Below, in pieces: positions 16,053-25,411 of a stretch of DNA of 64,000 bases. Under the pieces are notes generated by a model. It did not search any database. It was not told the origin of the DNA and saw only the letters and a program-made list of their open reading frames with translations. The stretch lies in NCBI GenBank assembly GCA_964350245.1, contig CAYGJC010000009.1:1-64000 (forward strand), in the 5' to 3' direction. The DNA comes from JAJACP01 sp964350245. GTDB taxonomy: Bacteria > Chlamydiota > Chlamydiia > Chlamydiales > JAAKFR01. A program made the position numbers and the translations under genes. Position 1 is the stretch's first letter. Each line of letters begins with the position of its first letter.

Positions 16053-18300
16053 ATGTGCTCTCTGTTCACTTTCCTGTCCGCGCAATCCTATCGAGGAGGG
16101 CGAAAATCGCTTCTGCTGTCGAGGGTGTTTGACTGTATTTCAGATCTTGCGCACTCAAAAGTTTCAGGGAGATGTCCACACCCATCCTCTTTTTCAGCAG
16201 GCACTCGATAGCGGGATTCTTTCTAATCCTGAGCTTTATGAGGAGATGGCGGCCAAAGAGGTAGAAGGTGAGATGATGACCCTTCACCTCGAGATTGGGG
16301 AGATGTGGTGTCCGAGTTGTGCGGAGGCAATCCGGCTCATTTTAATGCGGCAGGCTGGAATTAAGCGATGTGTAGTTGATTACGCAACCGATTGCGCTTT
16401 GATCGAGTTTTCCCCCCGTCACTTTTCAAAGGAAGAGCTCTTCGCTTTTATCAGACGTTTAGGGTATCTTCCTCAGCCACTGTTATCTTCTGAACGTAAG
16501 CCGGCTCGCTTTTCTTGGATCCGTTTTGCCATCAGCGCCTTTTGTGCCCTCAACTTAATGATGATCGCCCTTCCACTCTATACTTCCTACACCACAGATG
16601 GGTATGGGAGTGCAACGGGATGGCTCTCTTTTGCTTTGGCTCTTCCCTTGATTACCTATGGTGCCTGGCCTCTCTGGCGCCGTTTTCTTCTCTCTTTACG
16701 GACAAGGCAGTTTGGTATGGAAACCTTAGTTTTGATGGGAGCAGGGGCTGCTTTTAGCTACTCCACCTACCAGCTCTTTTTCTACGATCCTCCTCATTTG
16801 TATTACGATTCGATGGGGATGCTTCTCACCTTTGTTCTTTTGGGAAAAATCCTGGAGAAGCGGGCTAAGTTTTCTGCCAAAGAGAGCCTATTTCGCATCA
16901 CGCGCACTCTGCCTAAAAAAGGAATGAAGCAGCTCCCTTCAGGAGAGTATATGTCTGTGCCCCTTAAAGATATTAAAAAAGGTGATACTCTGCTTGTGCG
17001 CACGGGAGAGAAAGTGGTTTTAGATGGCGTTGTACTCAAAGGGGAGGGGCTTGTCGATGCCTCTGTCATGACAGGCGAGTCAATGCCACTGCGCGTACAA
17101 CCCGGCGCTTCGCTTGTGGGAGGAAGCCTTCTTAAGCAGGGCGTGCTGCACATTCAAGTTTTAGCAGATATGGAAGCGTCTATTCTCACCCGTATTTTTA
17201 AAATTATCGAGCAAGACCTTGGGAAAAAAAGGGCGGGTGGTCGCTTGGTGGACCGTTTGATTCCCTATTTCGTGCCCCTTGTGCTTCTTCTTGCTTGTTT
17301 TGCTTACCCTTTCAGCGGATTTCTGCGCTCTCTTTCGGTTTTATTGATATCCTGTCCGTGCGCGATTGGGATTGCCACGCCCCTTGCTGAAGCACGTCTG
17401 CTCTATCGCTTTGCCGAAGAGGGGGCTTTAGTACGTAATCGAGAAGCACTTGCTATTTTGGCTCAAGATCCTCTTTTTGTTTTTGACAAAACAGGAACAT
17501 TAACCGAAGGAAAGTTTCAGGTTCTCAGCGGGCTTGAGCAGCTAGATCCCACTCACAAAGCGATTTTGAAAGGGTTTTCAAACTACACAACCCATCCTGT
17601 GGTGTTAGCAGTTGGGGAAGCTCTCTTTGAATCTGTTAAGCTCGATCATGTTCAGGAGTATGTGGGGAGAGGAATGGATGGGGAGTATGCGGGTAAGCGC
17701 TATCAAATTGGTTCTTCAACTTTTTTCAAAGAGAGAGGAATTTCAGTGCCTTCTGCTCAAACGACAACAGTCTATTTTGCAGAAGAGAATGCTCTTTTGG
17801 CCACCATTCAACTAGGTGATCCACTAAGAGAAGATATTCCACAAGTAGACGGCGTAATCCTATCAGGAGACGCTCCTGAACTGGTTTCTGCGATTGCTAA
17901 GCAGTGCGGTTTTCAATGGGGCAAAGGAGGCTGTGATCCCTTACAAAAAAGAGCGGAAATCGAAAAGATGGAACGGCCCGTTGTGATGGTGGGTGATGGT
18001 GTGAATGATGCACCGGCATTGAGTGCGGCAGATGTCGGAATTTCCGTGGTTTCCGCGACCGATCTTTCCATTGAGGTTTCGGATATTTTGCTCACTAAAA
18101 CACGTCTCTCTGTCCTCCCGGAACTAGTTGTGCTTGCCAAGAAGGGAAGGCGCATCATCAAACAGAATCTTTTCTGGGCCTTTTTTTACAATGGAGTGGG
18201 GATTGGACTAGCGCTTTTAGGTTATTTGACGCCTCTGTTTGCTGTTTCAGCTATGCTGCTCAGCAGTCTCTGCGTCACACTCAACTCGTGGAGAAGCTAG
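16042..18300 (+). CDS. Copper-type P1B ATPase resembling CcoI/FixI
   Basis: The 752-residue protein has an N-terminal cysteine-rich segment (CALCSLSCP, then FCCRGC) typical of CcoI/FixI-type ATPases, and an HMA domain with WCPSC at about residue 92. Membrane helices follow, with the metal-site CPC at 438-440, the phosphorylation site Asp482 in DKTGTLT, and GDGVNDAPALSAADVGIS. CcoI-type pumps deliver copper for cytochrome oxidase assembly; other relatives detoxify copper. The gene overlaps the HD-GYP gene by 11 bases, and its last 54 bases are antisense to the end of the GNAT gene. Confidence 0.88.
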   Translation: MSTKCALCSLSCPRNPIEEGENRFCCRGCLTVFQILRTQKFQGDVHTHPLFQQALDSGILSNPELYEEMAAKEVEGEMMTLHLEIGEMWCPSCAEAIRLILMRQAGIKRCVVDYATDCALIEFSPRHFSKEELFAFIRRLGYLPQPLLSSERKPARFSWIRFAISAFCALNLMMIALPLYTSYTTDGYGSATGWLSFALALPLITYGAWPLWRRFLLSLRTRQFGMETLVLMGAGAAFSYSTYQLFFYDPPHLYYDSMGMLLTFVLLGKILEKRAKFSAKESLFRITRTLPKKGMKQLPSGEYMSVPLKDIKKGDTLLVRTGEKVVLDGVVLKGEGLVDASVMTGESMPLRVQPGASLVGGSLLKQGVLHIQVLADMEASILTRIFKIIEQDLGKKRAGGRLVDRLIPYFVPLVLLLACFAYPFSGFLRSLSVLLISCPCAIGIATPLAEARLLYRFAEEGALVRNREALAILAQDPLFVFDKTGTLTEGKFQVLSGLEQLDPTHKAILKGFSNYTTHPVVLAVGEALFESVKLDHVQEYVGRGMDGEYAGKRYQIGSSTFFKERGISVPSAQTTTVYFAEENALLATIQLGDPLREDIPQVDGVILSGDAPELVSAIAKQCGFQWGKGGCDPLQKRAEIEKMERPVVMVGDGVNDAPALSAADVGISVVSATDLSIEVSDILLTKTRLSVLPELVVLAKKGRRIIKQNLFWAFFYNGVGIGLALLGYLTPLFAVSAMLLSSLCVTLNSWRS

Positions 18301-18927
18301 TTTTGATAGAAGCATTGGAGTGGCACCTAATTCAAAAGGGTCAACGTTGATCACCTTAAAACCCAACTTCTGATAAAAGCCTTCTGCCTCTTTATTGACT
18401 TCGACATAAACAGGGTACTGACTGTCATGCAATATCTTGTTGACAAGTGCTCTTGCAGATCCAGCAGTGCGCTCTGCATTTCCCTCACTTCGATCCACAT
18501 TTTTGGGTGACGTGACCAAGTAATAGATATAACACGTATTTAGCTTAGAGTTACTTAACTCAATTGGATGCTCCCAACACACAATCGCCAGTGCCTGGAC
18601 GACACCGTTTGCCTTCGCAGCTACAATCTCATAGTCCTTCCAGTAGTCTTCGCTGCCTTGATTGGAGGAGGCTTGTTTTGCTTCAATAAATCTACCAACT
18701 AATTTCGAAATTCTACTACACGCTTGCAGATCCTCATGCAAGCTGCCTGCTAGTTTTTTCGCACGGCTTTTCGCGTCCACATCCCAGTGTTGAGCAATTT
18801 GTTTGATAGGCTCGAGTTCTTTACTTTTGATGCGATCGACAGAGATTTCTTGTTCAGACAATTGTAGTAGAGCACTGGTCACTAAAACAGGTGCTGCACC
18901 ACCGAGATGTTGAGAGGGCGTTGACAT
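18247..18927 (-). CDS. GNAT-family N-acetyltransferase
   Basis: The 226-residue protein has a GNAT-like C-terminal half: the core strand ALAIVCWEHP, the NTCYIYYLVTSP segment that precedes the acetyl-CoA loop, and the typical ending VEVNKEAEGFYQKLGFKVI. The acetyl-CoA loop itself is weakly conserved. About 70 N-terminal residues show no known domain. The acceptor is unknown. Its C-terminal 18 codons overlap the end of the ATPase gene on the other strand. It lies alone upstream of a short AT-rich gap. Confidence 0.65.
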   Translation of the reverse strand: MSTPSQHLGGAAPVLVTSALLQLSEQEISVDRIKSKELEPIKQIAQHWDVDAKSRAKKLAGSLHEDLQACSRISKLVGRFIEAKQASSNQGSEDYWKDYEIVAAKANGVVQALAIVCWEHPIELSNSKLNTCYIYYLVTSPKNVDRSEGNAERTAGSARALVNKILHDSQYPVYVEVNKEAEGFYQKLGFKVINVDPFELGATPMLLSKLASPRVECDAETAEQHS

Positions 18928-18994
18928 ACTTTACCGATAAACTAGGAAAATGCTAGAGCTTTCATCTATTTTAGGTAAACCGGGTAAAAACGCG

Positions 18995-21154
18995 TTAGCA
19001 TTTTTTCCTTGGAGGAGGACCCGGTTCGAGCTTTAGAGAGACTGAAAACCGGTTGTCGTCGGCCTCACGCTTTTCATAGATAAACTTAAAGTGCCAATGC
19101 TTGTACAAAACTGTTCCGAGCTCCGCTTGAAACTCTAAGTAAGGATCTTGCCTCTCTCTATTCCAACCGTGACGCATATCAAACTTTCCGGTCCAATCGG
19201 GGGTAAAGCGGATAAATGTCCGAAATAAGAAAGTGTCCCGACGGTCTGAGAGGACAGAATCTTCGAGCTCTTGTTCTGTCCGGACCGTTTCAAGGATGAA
19301 GTTATAAAAGTCAGCTTTGCGCCAATCATATTGACTGCGATGTCGATACTCGACGCTGAAGGCTAGATGGGTGCTAAGTGTCCAGTCAATACGTGCATTG
19401 TAGTAGTCCACAAGCTTGTTACGGAAGTTCCAAGCTGTATCCACACCGATAAACATCCGTTGATACGGCTGCCACTCAATATCCAGATAGGCTTTGGGAA
19501 TGGCTTGAGGAATGGTTTTCTCATTAAAGAAAGCATTGGTCCAAAGATTGATCCAAAGGGGACGGGCAATGCCACACGGCGCCTTAACAAAGAAGCTGTT
19601 GGCCACACCAAAGCGCATGAGGTTGAGCCTATCATACCCGTCGTCAAGGGTAAAAATAAAGTGGTGGTCATCGGCAACGCGTGGCTGTGTGAGATAACGG
19701 TAATGGAGATAAGGCTCAATGACATGTTTATAGTTGGCTCCACATCTTGATAGAGCGGTGTCGAATCGAAACCCGAGCTCACCAATAGCTTGGCCGGCAG
19801 AAGCACCGCCTGGACTATTGCTATAGGCAATACCGATAAAACCGGCTTCAGGCGTAGCTGTGAAAGGGCCAAAGAAAAAGGGGCGGTAAAAATGCGGATA
19901 GGTGAAAATGCGCCCGGCATGAAAGTCGTCTCGATTAATGTCTTCGCTAAATGTATAATTGAGGTAACCGGCCCTGGTGGTATTTTCAAATAGAATGCCC
20001 GTATAGGGGATCTCAAAGGGATGAAGGTTAAAAACGAGGGTAGGCAGCTCTTGGTTTACAGATTGGAACTGGTTGACACGCACACGAGAGAATAGATTGG
20101 CGATCCAGGAGGTTTCTTGCCGCCTAAAGGCAATTTGCGTGCGGCCGGCTGTCGGTAAGTCAAAATCTTGAATATAGAAATCGGCTGCCATCTCAGCGTC
20201 GCTGACGTAATCATACATCCCTTCAATACTAGTACCGTAAATACAGTCGTAAAAGGTTCCCTGTAGCCGATAACGATCCCGGTCGTTGGGATCGTCGATG
20301 GCGATATCGTGAGCATAATAACTGCGGGTATAAAACTCGGTGGGCCTATGTTTGGGATTGTAGCGGGTCTCGATTCCACCACCTAAGCCGTGTCCGAAAA
20401 AGCCGTCGAGGCGGGCCACTCCTTTTAAGTCTCCCCATGATAAAAAGCGGTAGAGCAAACTGAGGTGGGAGCCTAAAAAACCTCCCCAGCCAAATTTGAC
20501 GGCGAAGGGAGAGCGTCCACGATTGTCCAGGTCGAGTTTGACTTTGGGAAACCAAAAAAGAGGAACTTTAGAGGCCCAAACGTTGATGTTATCGGCTGTG
20601 ACTACTTTGTTGGGGGTTAAGGTAATGGTTGGAGAGCGGATGACAACATCGGGCCGCCCGCCTTCTGAGGTCGTTAAGTAACCTCCCAAAGCTGTCAGAT
20701 TTCCTGAATCCAGTAGTAAAATTTCATCTCCACCGACATACCAAGGGGGCTGGGCGGTCTTTCCGTTGATCAAAAAGCCGGTGTGGGTAATGAAATCATA
20801 GTAGAGATAGTCTCCAACTAAAACCCATTGACGGTAATCGATCAGCAGATTTCCCTCACACTGAACGGTGAAAACAGGGGGATCGCACTCAAGGTTGCGG
20901 GTGTAGACGAGTTTTTGGGCCTGCACGCGAAAGTGGGGGGCGGTTAGGATACCTCCCTCATCAGTGGAGAGAACTCCTTCCTCATAAAGGGGATTGCGTA
21001 GGTCAACAATGACGTTCTCTTCAATTTCGCGGAGCGGCTCTTCGAGGGGGCGGCACCGGTAACATTCGGTTTTCCAAATGCGGGGAGGGTCGGTGAAGAG
21101 CTCTTCAGCGATAAGAGGAGAGGCAAGCAGGAAGAGGAGTAAATAGCGTATCAT
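18995..21154 (-). CDS. lptD: LptD-like outer-membrane LPS assembly protein
   Basis: The 719-residue protein starts with a signal peptide (MIRYLLLFLLASPLIA). An N-terminal OstA-like domain (about 40-170, with TAPHFRVQAQKLVY and VGDYLYYDF) leads into a long aromatic-rich barrel in which features such as WFPKVKLDLDNRGRSPF and RYLSWG-type turns fit LptD. A CYRC motif near the N-terminus recalls the disulfide-forming cysteines of LptD. The role would be inserting LPS into the outer leaflet. The start overlaps the HEAT-repeat gene by four bases, placing it last in a maf-HEAT-lptD unit. Similarity to LptD is structural and by pattern; another large barrel cannot be excluded. Confidence 0.68.
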   Translation of the reverse strand: MIRYLLLFLLASPLIAEELFTDPPRIWKTECYRCRPLEEPLREIEENVIVDLRNPLYEEGVLSTDEGGILTAPHFRVQAQKLVYTRNLECDPPVFTVQCEGNLLIDYRQWVLVGDYLYYDFITHTGFLINGKTAQPPWYVGGDEILLLDSGNLTALGGYLTTSEGGRPDVVIRSPTITLTPNKVVTADNINVWASKVPLFWFPKVKLDLDNRGRSPFAVKFGWGGFLGSHLSLLYRFLSWGDLKGVARLDGFFGHGLGGGIETRYNPKHRPTEFYTRSYYAHDIAIDDPNDRDRYRLQGTFYDCIYGTSIEGMYDYVSDAEMAADFYIQDFDLPTAGRTQIAFRRQETSWIANLFSRVRVNQFQSVNQELPTLVFNLHPFEIPYTGILFENTTRAGYLNYTFSEDINRDDFHAGRIFTYPHFYRPFFFGPFTATPEAGFIGIAYSNSPGGASAGQAIGELGFRFDTALSRCGANYKHVIEPYLHYRYLTQPRVADDHHFIFTLDDGYDRLNLMRFGVANSFFVKAPCGIARPLWINLWTNAFFNEKTIPQAIPKAYLDIEWQPYQRMFIGVDTAWNFRNKLVDYYNARIDWTLSTHLAFSVEYRHRSQYDWRKADFYNFILETVRTEQELEDSVLSDRRDTFLFRTFIRFTPDWTGKFDMRHGWNRERQDPYLEFQAELGTVLYKHWHFKFIYEKREADDNRFSVSLKLEPGPPPRKKC

Positions 21155-22812
21155 TCAGTTGTTCTGATCAACAGTCCAGCAAGAGCATACCTGTTTTTCT
21201 CATTTCCGTAAGCTATTGCGTGTACCAAGGTCTCGACACCGGCTTGATTTTGCGCCTGGGCCAACGTTTCAAAGGTTTCGATTAAAAAGCGGGAGGTTTC
21301 TTCCGGGGTGAGTTCATGTCGATTGGAAAGAGAGTTTGTCTGATCTTCTTCTCTGAATTGGATCATCTCTCGGTCGGCAGCTTCTCGAGCCCAGTGGATG
21401 AGCTTTTCCTCATAGGGCCCCTCTTCGCGGAGGCGGTAGAGGGCAAGGGTGCAGTAGTTGCGGATGAGTGGCTCGCCCGCTTTTTGATAGCCCTCTTTAA
21501 GAAGGGCAAGTGAGCCCTCGCTTCGTTGATTTTCTAACAGTGTAACCAAAAGAGGCATCAATTCGGTCTGTTTTTCTGTCATTAGCGTGCGTGCAATCTT
21601 CAAAAAGGTCTCTTCAGGAAGCTCAATACACTCAGTTAACACCTTTTCACGTAGGGCCATTGTCTGTTGGACAAGTCCTTGGTACCCTTTTTTGTGGTGA
21701 TGGTGAGAGGGAATGGTTTTCCAAGCTTTTAAACAGTGTCCGGCAGAGGCAACTTGCATAAATCCTAGATCGCTTTTTCCCGGAAGCAAAATCTCCTCAA
21801 TTTGCCCGATCTCTCCTTGTTGAAGAAGGGCAAGAGTGGCATTGAGTCGCACATCACGATCGTTGTGGCGGCTAAGCTGGTGTAAAATTTCTTTTCCCTC
21901 GCGCAGTTTGCCAAGAGCACTGATAGCAAAAAGGTCTCCGCTCTCCGCATTTGTTTTGATGAGTTTCAGCGATTCCTCCTCGCCTAACTCATAAAGTGCA
22001 ATGGCTGCAGAGAGTCTCACTTCAGGGCGTGGGCTTTTTGCAAGCTCTTGAAGACGAGGAAGCGACATGGTGTCTTTGAGCTCACCCAGGGCCAGAGCGC
22101 AGCACTCTTGTTGTGCATGGTGTACCTGTGTAGCCAAGGTTCTGATTTGGGGAAGAAAATCGTCACGCCCCTGCTTGGCAATAGCAAGAATCGCTTCTGT
22201 GCGTACATGGATGTCCGTATCTGTTAACAGCTGACGCAGGTAGTTGTGGGCGCTTTTTCCATCCAACAAAACGACAATCTGAGGAAAAAGGGCGCGTACA
22301 AGATCGGGTACTTTAACTACAAGCGATTGAAGATGGGTCAGCACATCAGGGTGGTTTCTTTGAGCTAGTTGGTAGCACCCCTCAAGTCTAGTGAGAAGAA
22401 AAGGGGAAGAGAGCGCCTCCAAGATCAGCTGGTCGGCTTGATCATCGCGCTGCCGACTCAGGTAGTTTAAAGCAATGAGTTGAATCCGTTGATCTTTGGT
22501 GTGCACGCCTTTTTCGAGAACAGGAAGTAGTCTGGGTGAGTTGGCAACACCGGCTCCAAACATACACATGAGCTGTGTGTCGGCGTCATCACTTGCAATC
22601 CCGCGTTCTAGCAACTGGATGCCTGCCTGTTGCAAAAGAGCAAAATCATGTTCTTGATGCTCTCGAGAGTATGTGGAGTAAATGTCAAAGGCCTGTTTTA
22701 CCTCTCCCTTATGTAATAAAAAGCGCATCTGGCCGCCCACTTCCACAGGAAAGGCTGCGTGTGCAGAGGCGGACAGAAAAAGAAAAGAGGTAATTAAGCG
22801 AGATAGTGCCAT
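21151..22812 (-). CDS. Exported HEAT-repeat protein
   Basis: The 553-residue protein has a signal peptide (MALSRLITSFLFLSASAHA) followed by a long series of roughly 30-residue helical repeats. HEAT-type units are visible, for example LARTEAILAIAKQGRDD-like, ALALGELKD and VRLSAAIALYELGEEE. The repeats occupy nearly the whole mature chain, so it should be a curved scaffold in the periplasm or at the outer membrane. No enzymatic motif is seen. The gene is wedged between maf (19-base overlap) and the LptD-like gene (four-base overlap), which suggests it assists envelope or LPS assembly; that is inference from position. Confidence 0.75.
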   Translation of the reverse strand: MALSRLITSFLFLSASAHAAFPVEVGGQMRFLLHKGEVKQAFDIYSTYSREHQEHDFALLQQAGIQLLERGIASDDADTQLMCMFGAGVANSPRLLPVLEKGVHTKDQRIQLIALNYLSRQRDDQADQLILEALSSPFLLTRLEGCYQLAQRNHPDVLTHLQSLVVKVPDLVRALFPQIVVLLDGKSAHNYLRQLLTDTDIHVRTEAILAIAKQGRDDFLPQIRTLATQVHHAQQECCALALGELKDTMSLPRLQELAKSPRPEVRLSAAIALYELGEEESLKLIKTNAESGDLFAISALGKLREGKEILHQLSRHNDRDVRLNATLALLQQGEIGQIEEILLPGKSDLGFMQVASAGHCLKAWKTIPSHHHHKKGYQGLVQQTMALREKVLTECIELPEETFLKIARTLMTEKQTELMPLLVTLLENQRSEGSLALLKEGYQKAGEPLIRNYCTLALYRLREEGPYEEKLIHWAREAADREMIQFREEDQTNSLSNRHELTPEETSRFLIETFETLAQAQNQAGVETLVHAIAYGNEKNRYALAGLLIRTTE

Positions 22813-23375
22813 AAATCAATCCCCGTTGCGCCTAGGACCTCGCAGGTGGCAGCGATCGGAAGCCCCATGACATTATAAAAACAACCCTCCATCCATTTGA
22901 CGATAATGCTCCCGCTTTTTTGGATTCCGTAGCCACCGGCCATATCCGTTCCGATAAAGGCCCGGTGATAAAGCGTCAACTGCTCGGAAGAGAGGTGGTG
23001 AAACTGAATCTGCGTCTCTTGGCAGAGAGTCTTTTCTTGCTCTCCTCGCTTTGCAGTGACAGCGGTATAAACGGTATGCCGTGCTCCATTGAGTTCGTGG
23101 AGCATCTCTAAAGCCTCTTTTTCATCTGCCGGTTTTTCAAATAGCTTGCCCTCTTTGAGCACGCAGGTATCAGCGGTTAAAATCACTTCATGAGGATAGC
23201 GGTCGGCAAGCGAAAGTGCTTTTCCTCGTGCAAGGGTCTCCGTATAGGCAACGGGATCATTTTCAAAAGGTACAGTGGCTTCATCGAATGGGGGAGAGAC
23301 TTGCCTAAAGGGGTAGGCAAAGAAGCTGAGGATTTCGTGCCGTCTGGCGGATTGAGAGCCTAAGATGAGTTGCAT
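22794..23375 (-). CDS. maf: Maf-family nucleoside triphosphate pyrophosphatase
   Basis: The 193-residue protein matches Maf/YhdE: LILGSQSARRHEIL at the N-terminus, the catalytic Asp in LTADTCVL, the KPADEKEALEML segment, and AGGYGIQKSGSIIV near the C-terminus. These enzymes hydrolyse modified or canonical nucleotides such as dTTP or m7GTP and can inhibit septation. It heads the minus-strand maf-HEAT-lptD unit, with a 68-base divergent gap to corA. Confidence 0.93.
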   Translation of the reverse strand: MQLILGSQSARRHEILSFFAYPFRQVSPPFDEATVPFENDPVAYTETLARGKALSLADRYPHEVILTADTCVLKEGKLFEKPADEKEALEMLHELNGARHTVYTAVTAKRGEQEKTLCQETQIQFHHLSSEQLTLYHRAFIGTDMAGGYGIQKSGSIIVKWMEGCFYNVMGLPIAATCEVLGATGIDLWHYLA

Positions 23376-23443
23376 AGGCTCCCACTATATCCAGCATGTA
23401 GAAAAAGTGGAAGAGATTCTCGATTTTAGGTAGGCTTAAGACT

Positions 23444-24397
23444 ATGCTACAGTATGCAAAGGAACGGGAAATTCTCCCCTATAAAAGTGGCCTTTCTCTT
23501 GATTCGGAAGCCGTTTGGTATGACCTTTTTGAGCCCAAAGCGGAGGAGATTCAAATTGTAGAAGAGACGTTTCAATTGAACATTCCCTCTCAAGAGGAGA
23601 TGCGAGAAATTGAGGCCTCCAGTCGTCTTTATGTCGAAAACGACATGCTTTTTATGACATTGAATGTGCTCACTGAAGCGGAGAGCGAGCACCCTTTTCT
23701 CTCTCCGGTTACATTTATTTTAAACGAACACCGTTTGATTACGCTTCGGCATGCCGATCCCAAACCGTTTCAGATTTTTGCCAAAAAATTAGAAAAAAAT
23801 CTGAAAGGAGGAGTGAATTCAGAGTTGATTTTCTTAAACATCTTGGAAGCAATCGTCGATCGTATTGCTGATATTTTGGAGATGATAGGCGGAGAAATCG
23901 ACGGCATCTCAACGGAGATTTTCAAATCACAAGGTGGAGGGACTAACAATCAACGTGAACTCAAAGAGGTGTTAACACATATCGGGAAAAAGGGGGACTT
24001 GAGCACCAAAACACGTGAGAGTTTGGAGGGAATTAGCCGTCTTTTGATCTTTTTTAGTCACCAAGTCGAAGAGCCTAAAGTTGCTCTGCGTTTGCAGACT
24101 TTGCAGCGTGACGTCTCTTCTATCTCTGATCATGTCAATTTTCTCTTTAACAAGATCAACTTCCTTTTAGATGCCACGTTGGGTTTTATTAGCATTGAGC
24201 AGAACAACATTGTCAAGATTTTGTCCGTAGCAGCTGTAGTCTTTCTGCCTCCGACTCTCATTGCGAGTGTGTACGGAATGAATTTTGAGATCATACCTGA
24301 GCTCAAATGGGGACTCGGCTATCCTCTGGCAATTGTATTGATGGTGGTGACAGCCACCATTCCTTACATCTACTTCAAGCGTAAAGGATGGCTTTAG
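23444..24397 (+). CDS. corA: CorA-family magnesium/divalent cation transporter
   Basis: The 317-residue protein has an acidic cytosolic N-terminal domain, a long helix of about residues 130-240, and two C-terminal membrane helices joined by a short loop. The first helix ends in the invariant selectivity motif YGMNF at about residues 278-282. The protein ends with the basic KRKGWL tail. CorA forms pentamers that import Mg2+ or related ions. Its last four bases overlap the convergent membrane-protein gene. Confidence 0.93.
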   Translation: MLQYAKEREILPYKSGLSLDSEAVWYDLFEPKAEEIQIVEETFQLNIPSQEEMREIEASSRLYVENDMLFMTLNVLTEAESEHPFLSPVTFILNEHRLITLRHADPKPFQIFAKKLEKNLKGGVNSELIFLNILEAIVDRIADILEMIGGEIDGISTEIFKSQGGGTNNQRELKEVLTHIGKKGDLSTKTRESLEGISRLLIFFSHQVEEPKVALRLQTLQRDVSSISDHVNFLFNKINFLLDATLGFISIEQNNIVKILSVAAVVFLPPTLIASVYGMNFEIIPELKWGLGYPLAIVLMVVTATIPYIYFKRKGWL

Positions 24398-25335
24398 TCC
24401 CTGTTTTCCACAGTATAAAGAGTGTAATGAGGGGGAGAACCATCTGCTTGTCTGCGATAAGCAAGACCCTCTCTGATGAACGCCTGGCCGTTTATAATCA
24501 AAGCTACATTCCCTTCAAATCTAATTCGATTTAAAAGTTGATAGGGGTGAGGCGCGGCTTGAGAGGCAAGCTGTGCATACAATGCTTTTAAAAACGCGAT
24601 ATCTTGGCTTCGCTTCTGGTGCACGATGAGATAGTGGATGAGATGGCCTGTAAGCCCCAAACAAGTTGCAGAACCTCCGGCAATCGCAAAAGGCACCGTA
24701 TAGGTTGAAATAGGAGTCGCACTCAAAACACCATAAAGAGCAAAGGCGGCTGAGACTGTGAGGCATCCAAATCCAAGCGCCACGGTGGCAGAAAAAAAAG
24801 TAGCCCTTGATTGCCTCATCCAGAGCTCTCTTTGATAAGAGGCTGCGCTTGTAAAAATGGCTTTAATCTGAGTGTCGGAACTATTTGTAGCGCATGTCTC
24901 AATCTCCCGGAGCATACGCCGCTCTTTTTCAGCTTCTACTCCTTGATAGATGGTGAAACCGGTAGCAATGATACAAAGCGAGGCAAGCGCAATAATCGCA
25001 ACAACCAGACCCACCTTAGCACAACCATCCGCGTCCCTTCCACTAGGAGCGCTGCAGCAACCACCCGAACGTGGATACCCACGATATCCGGGAGAGTGCC
25101 TAGGCAGCGCCAAAACCCAGAACCAAGGGTGGGCGATTGTATCGCATAAAATAGGGTGGAATGTGGGGTTATTCTGTTCATGCCATGTACGCGCTGCCCG
25201 TTCGGTCGCCTCATTTTTCGCAATAAGAGCACATACATAAGCAGTCGCTTTACGGATCCCATCTTGCTCTGGTTCGGTCCTACTATCCGCATACAGGATT
25301 CCGTTACGCGTGTAATAGCCAGGTATTTGCGTCAT
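24394..25335 (-). CDS. Membrane protein of unknown function with helix pairs
   Basis: The 313-residue product has no domain I recognise. A soluble N-terminal third (opening MTQIPGYYTRNGILYAD) contains a Cys-Cys and Ser/Pro-rich segment. It is followed by a membrane helix near 110-132 and two more helices near 175-235 separated by short loops. The C-terminal 75 residues are soluble and repeat the opening theme: IRFEGNVALIINGQAFIREG against the N-terminal TRNGILYAD. Closely spaced hydrophobic helices are typical of chlamydial inclusion-membrane proteins. The gene faces corA and diverges from the next membrane-protein gene. Confidence 0.6.
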   Translation of the reverse strand: MTQIPGYYTRNGILYADSRTEPEQDGIRKATAYVCALIAKNEATERAARTWHEQNNPTFHPILCDTIAHPWFWVLALPRHSPGYRGYPRSGGCCSAPSGRDADGCAKVGLVVAIIALASLCIIATGFTIYQGVEAEKERRMLREIETCATNSSDTQIKAIFTSAASYQRELWMRQSRATFFSATVALGFGCLTVSAAFALYGVLSATPISTYTVPFAIAGGSATCLGLTGHLIHYLIVHQKRSQDIAFLKALYAQLASQAAPHPYQLLNRIRFEGNVALIINGQAFIREGLAYRRQADGSPPHYTLYTVENRD

Positions 25336-25411
25336 GGAAATTAGTATACAAAGAAAAGATTAAGCTTCAATCTTAATTGTTTTTTAACATTTTTTTGTTA
25401 GGATGTGCCCC

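Noticed and set aside
19363..20016. Minus-strand open frame of 217 codons inside the LptD-like gene
   Set aside because: It is another frame of the same strand as the barrel gene, lacks a ribosome site, and its repeated Pro/Ser/Thr composition is typical of a shifted frame.
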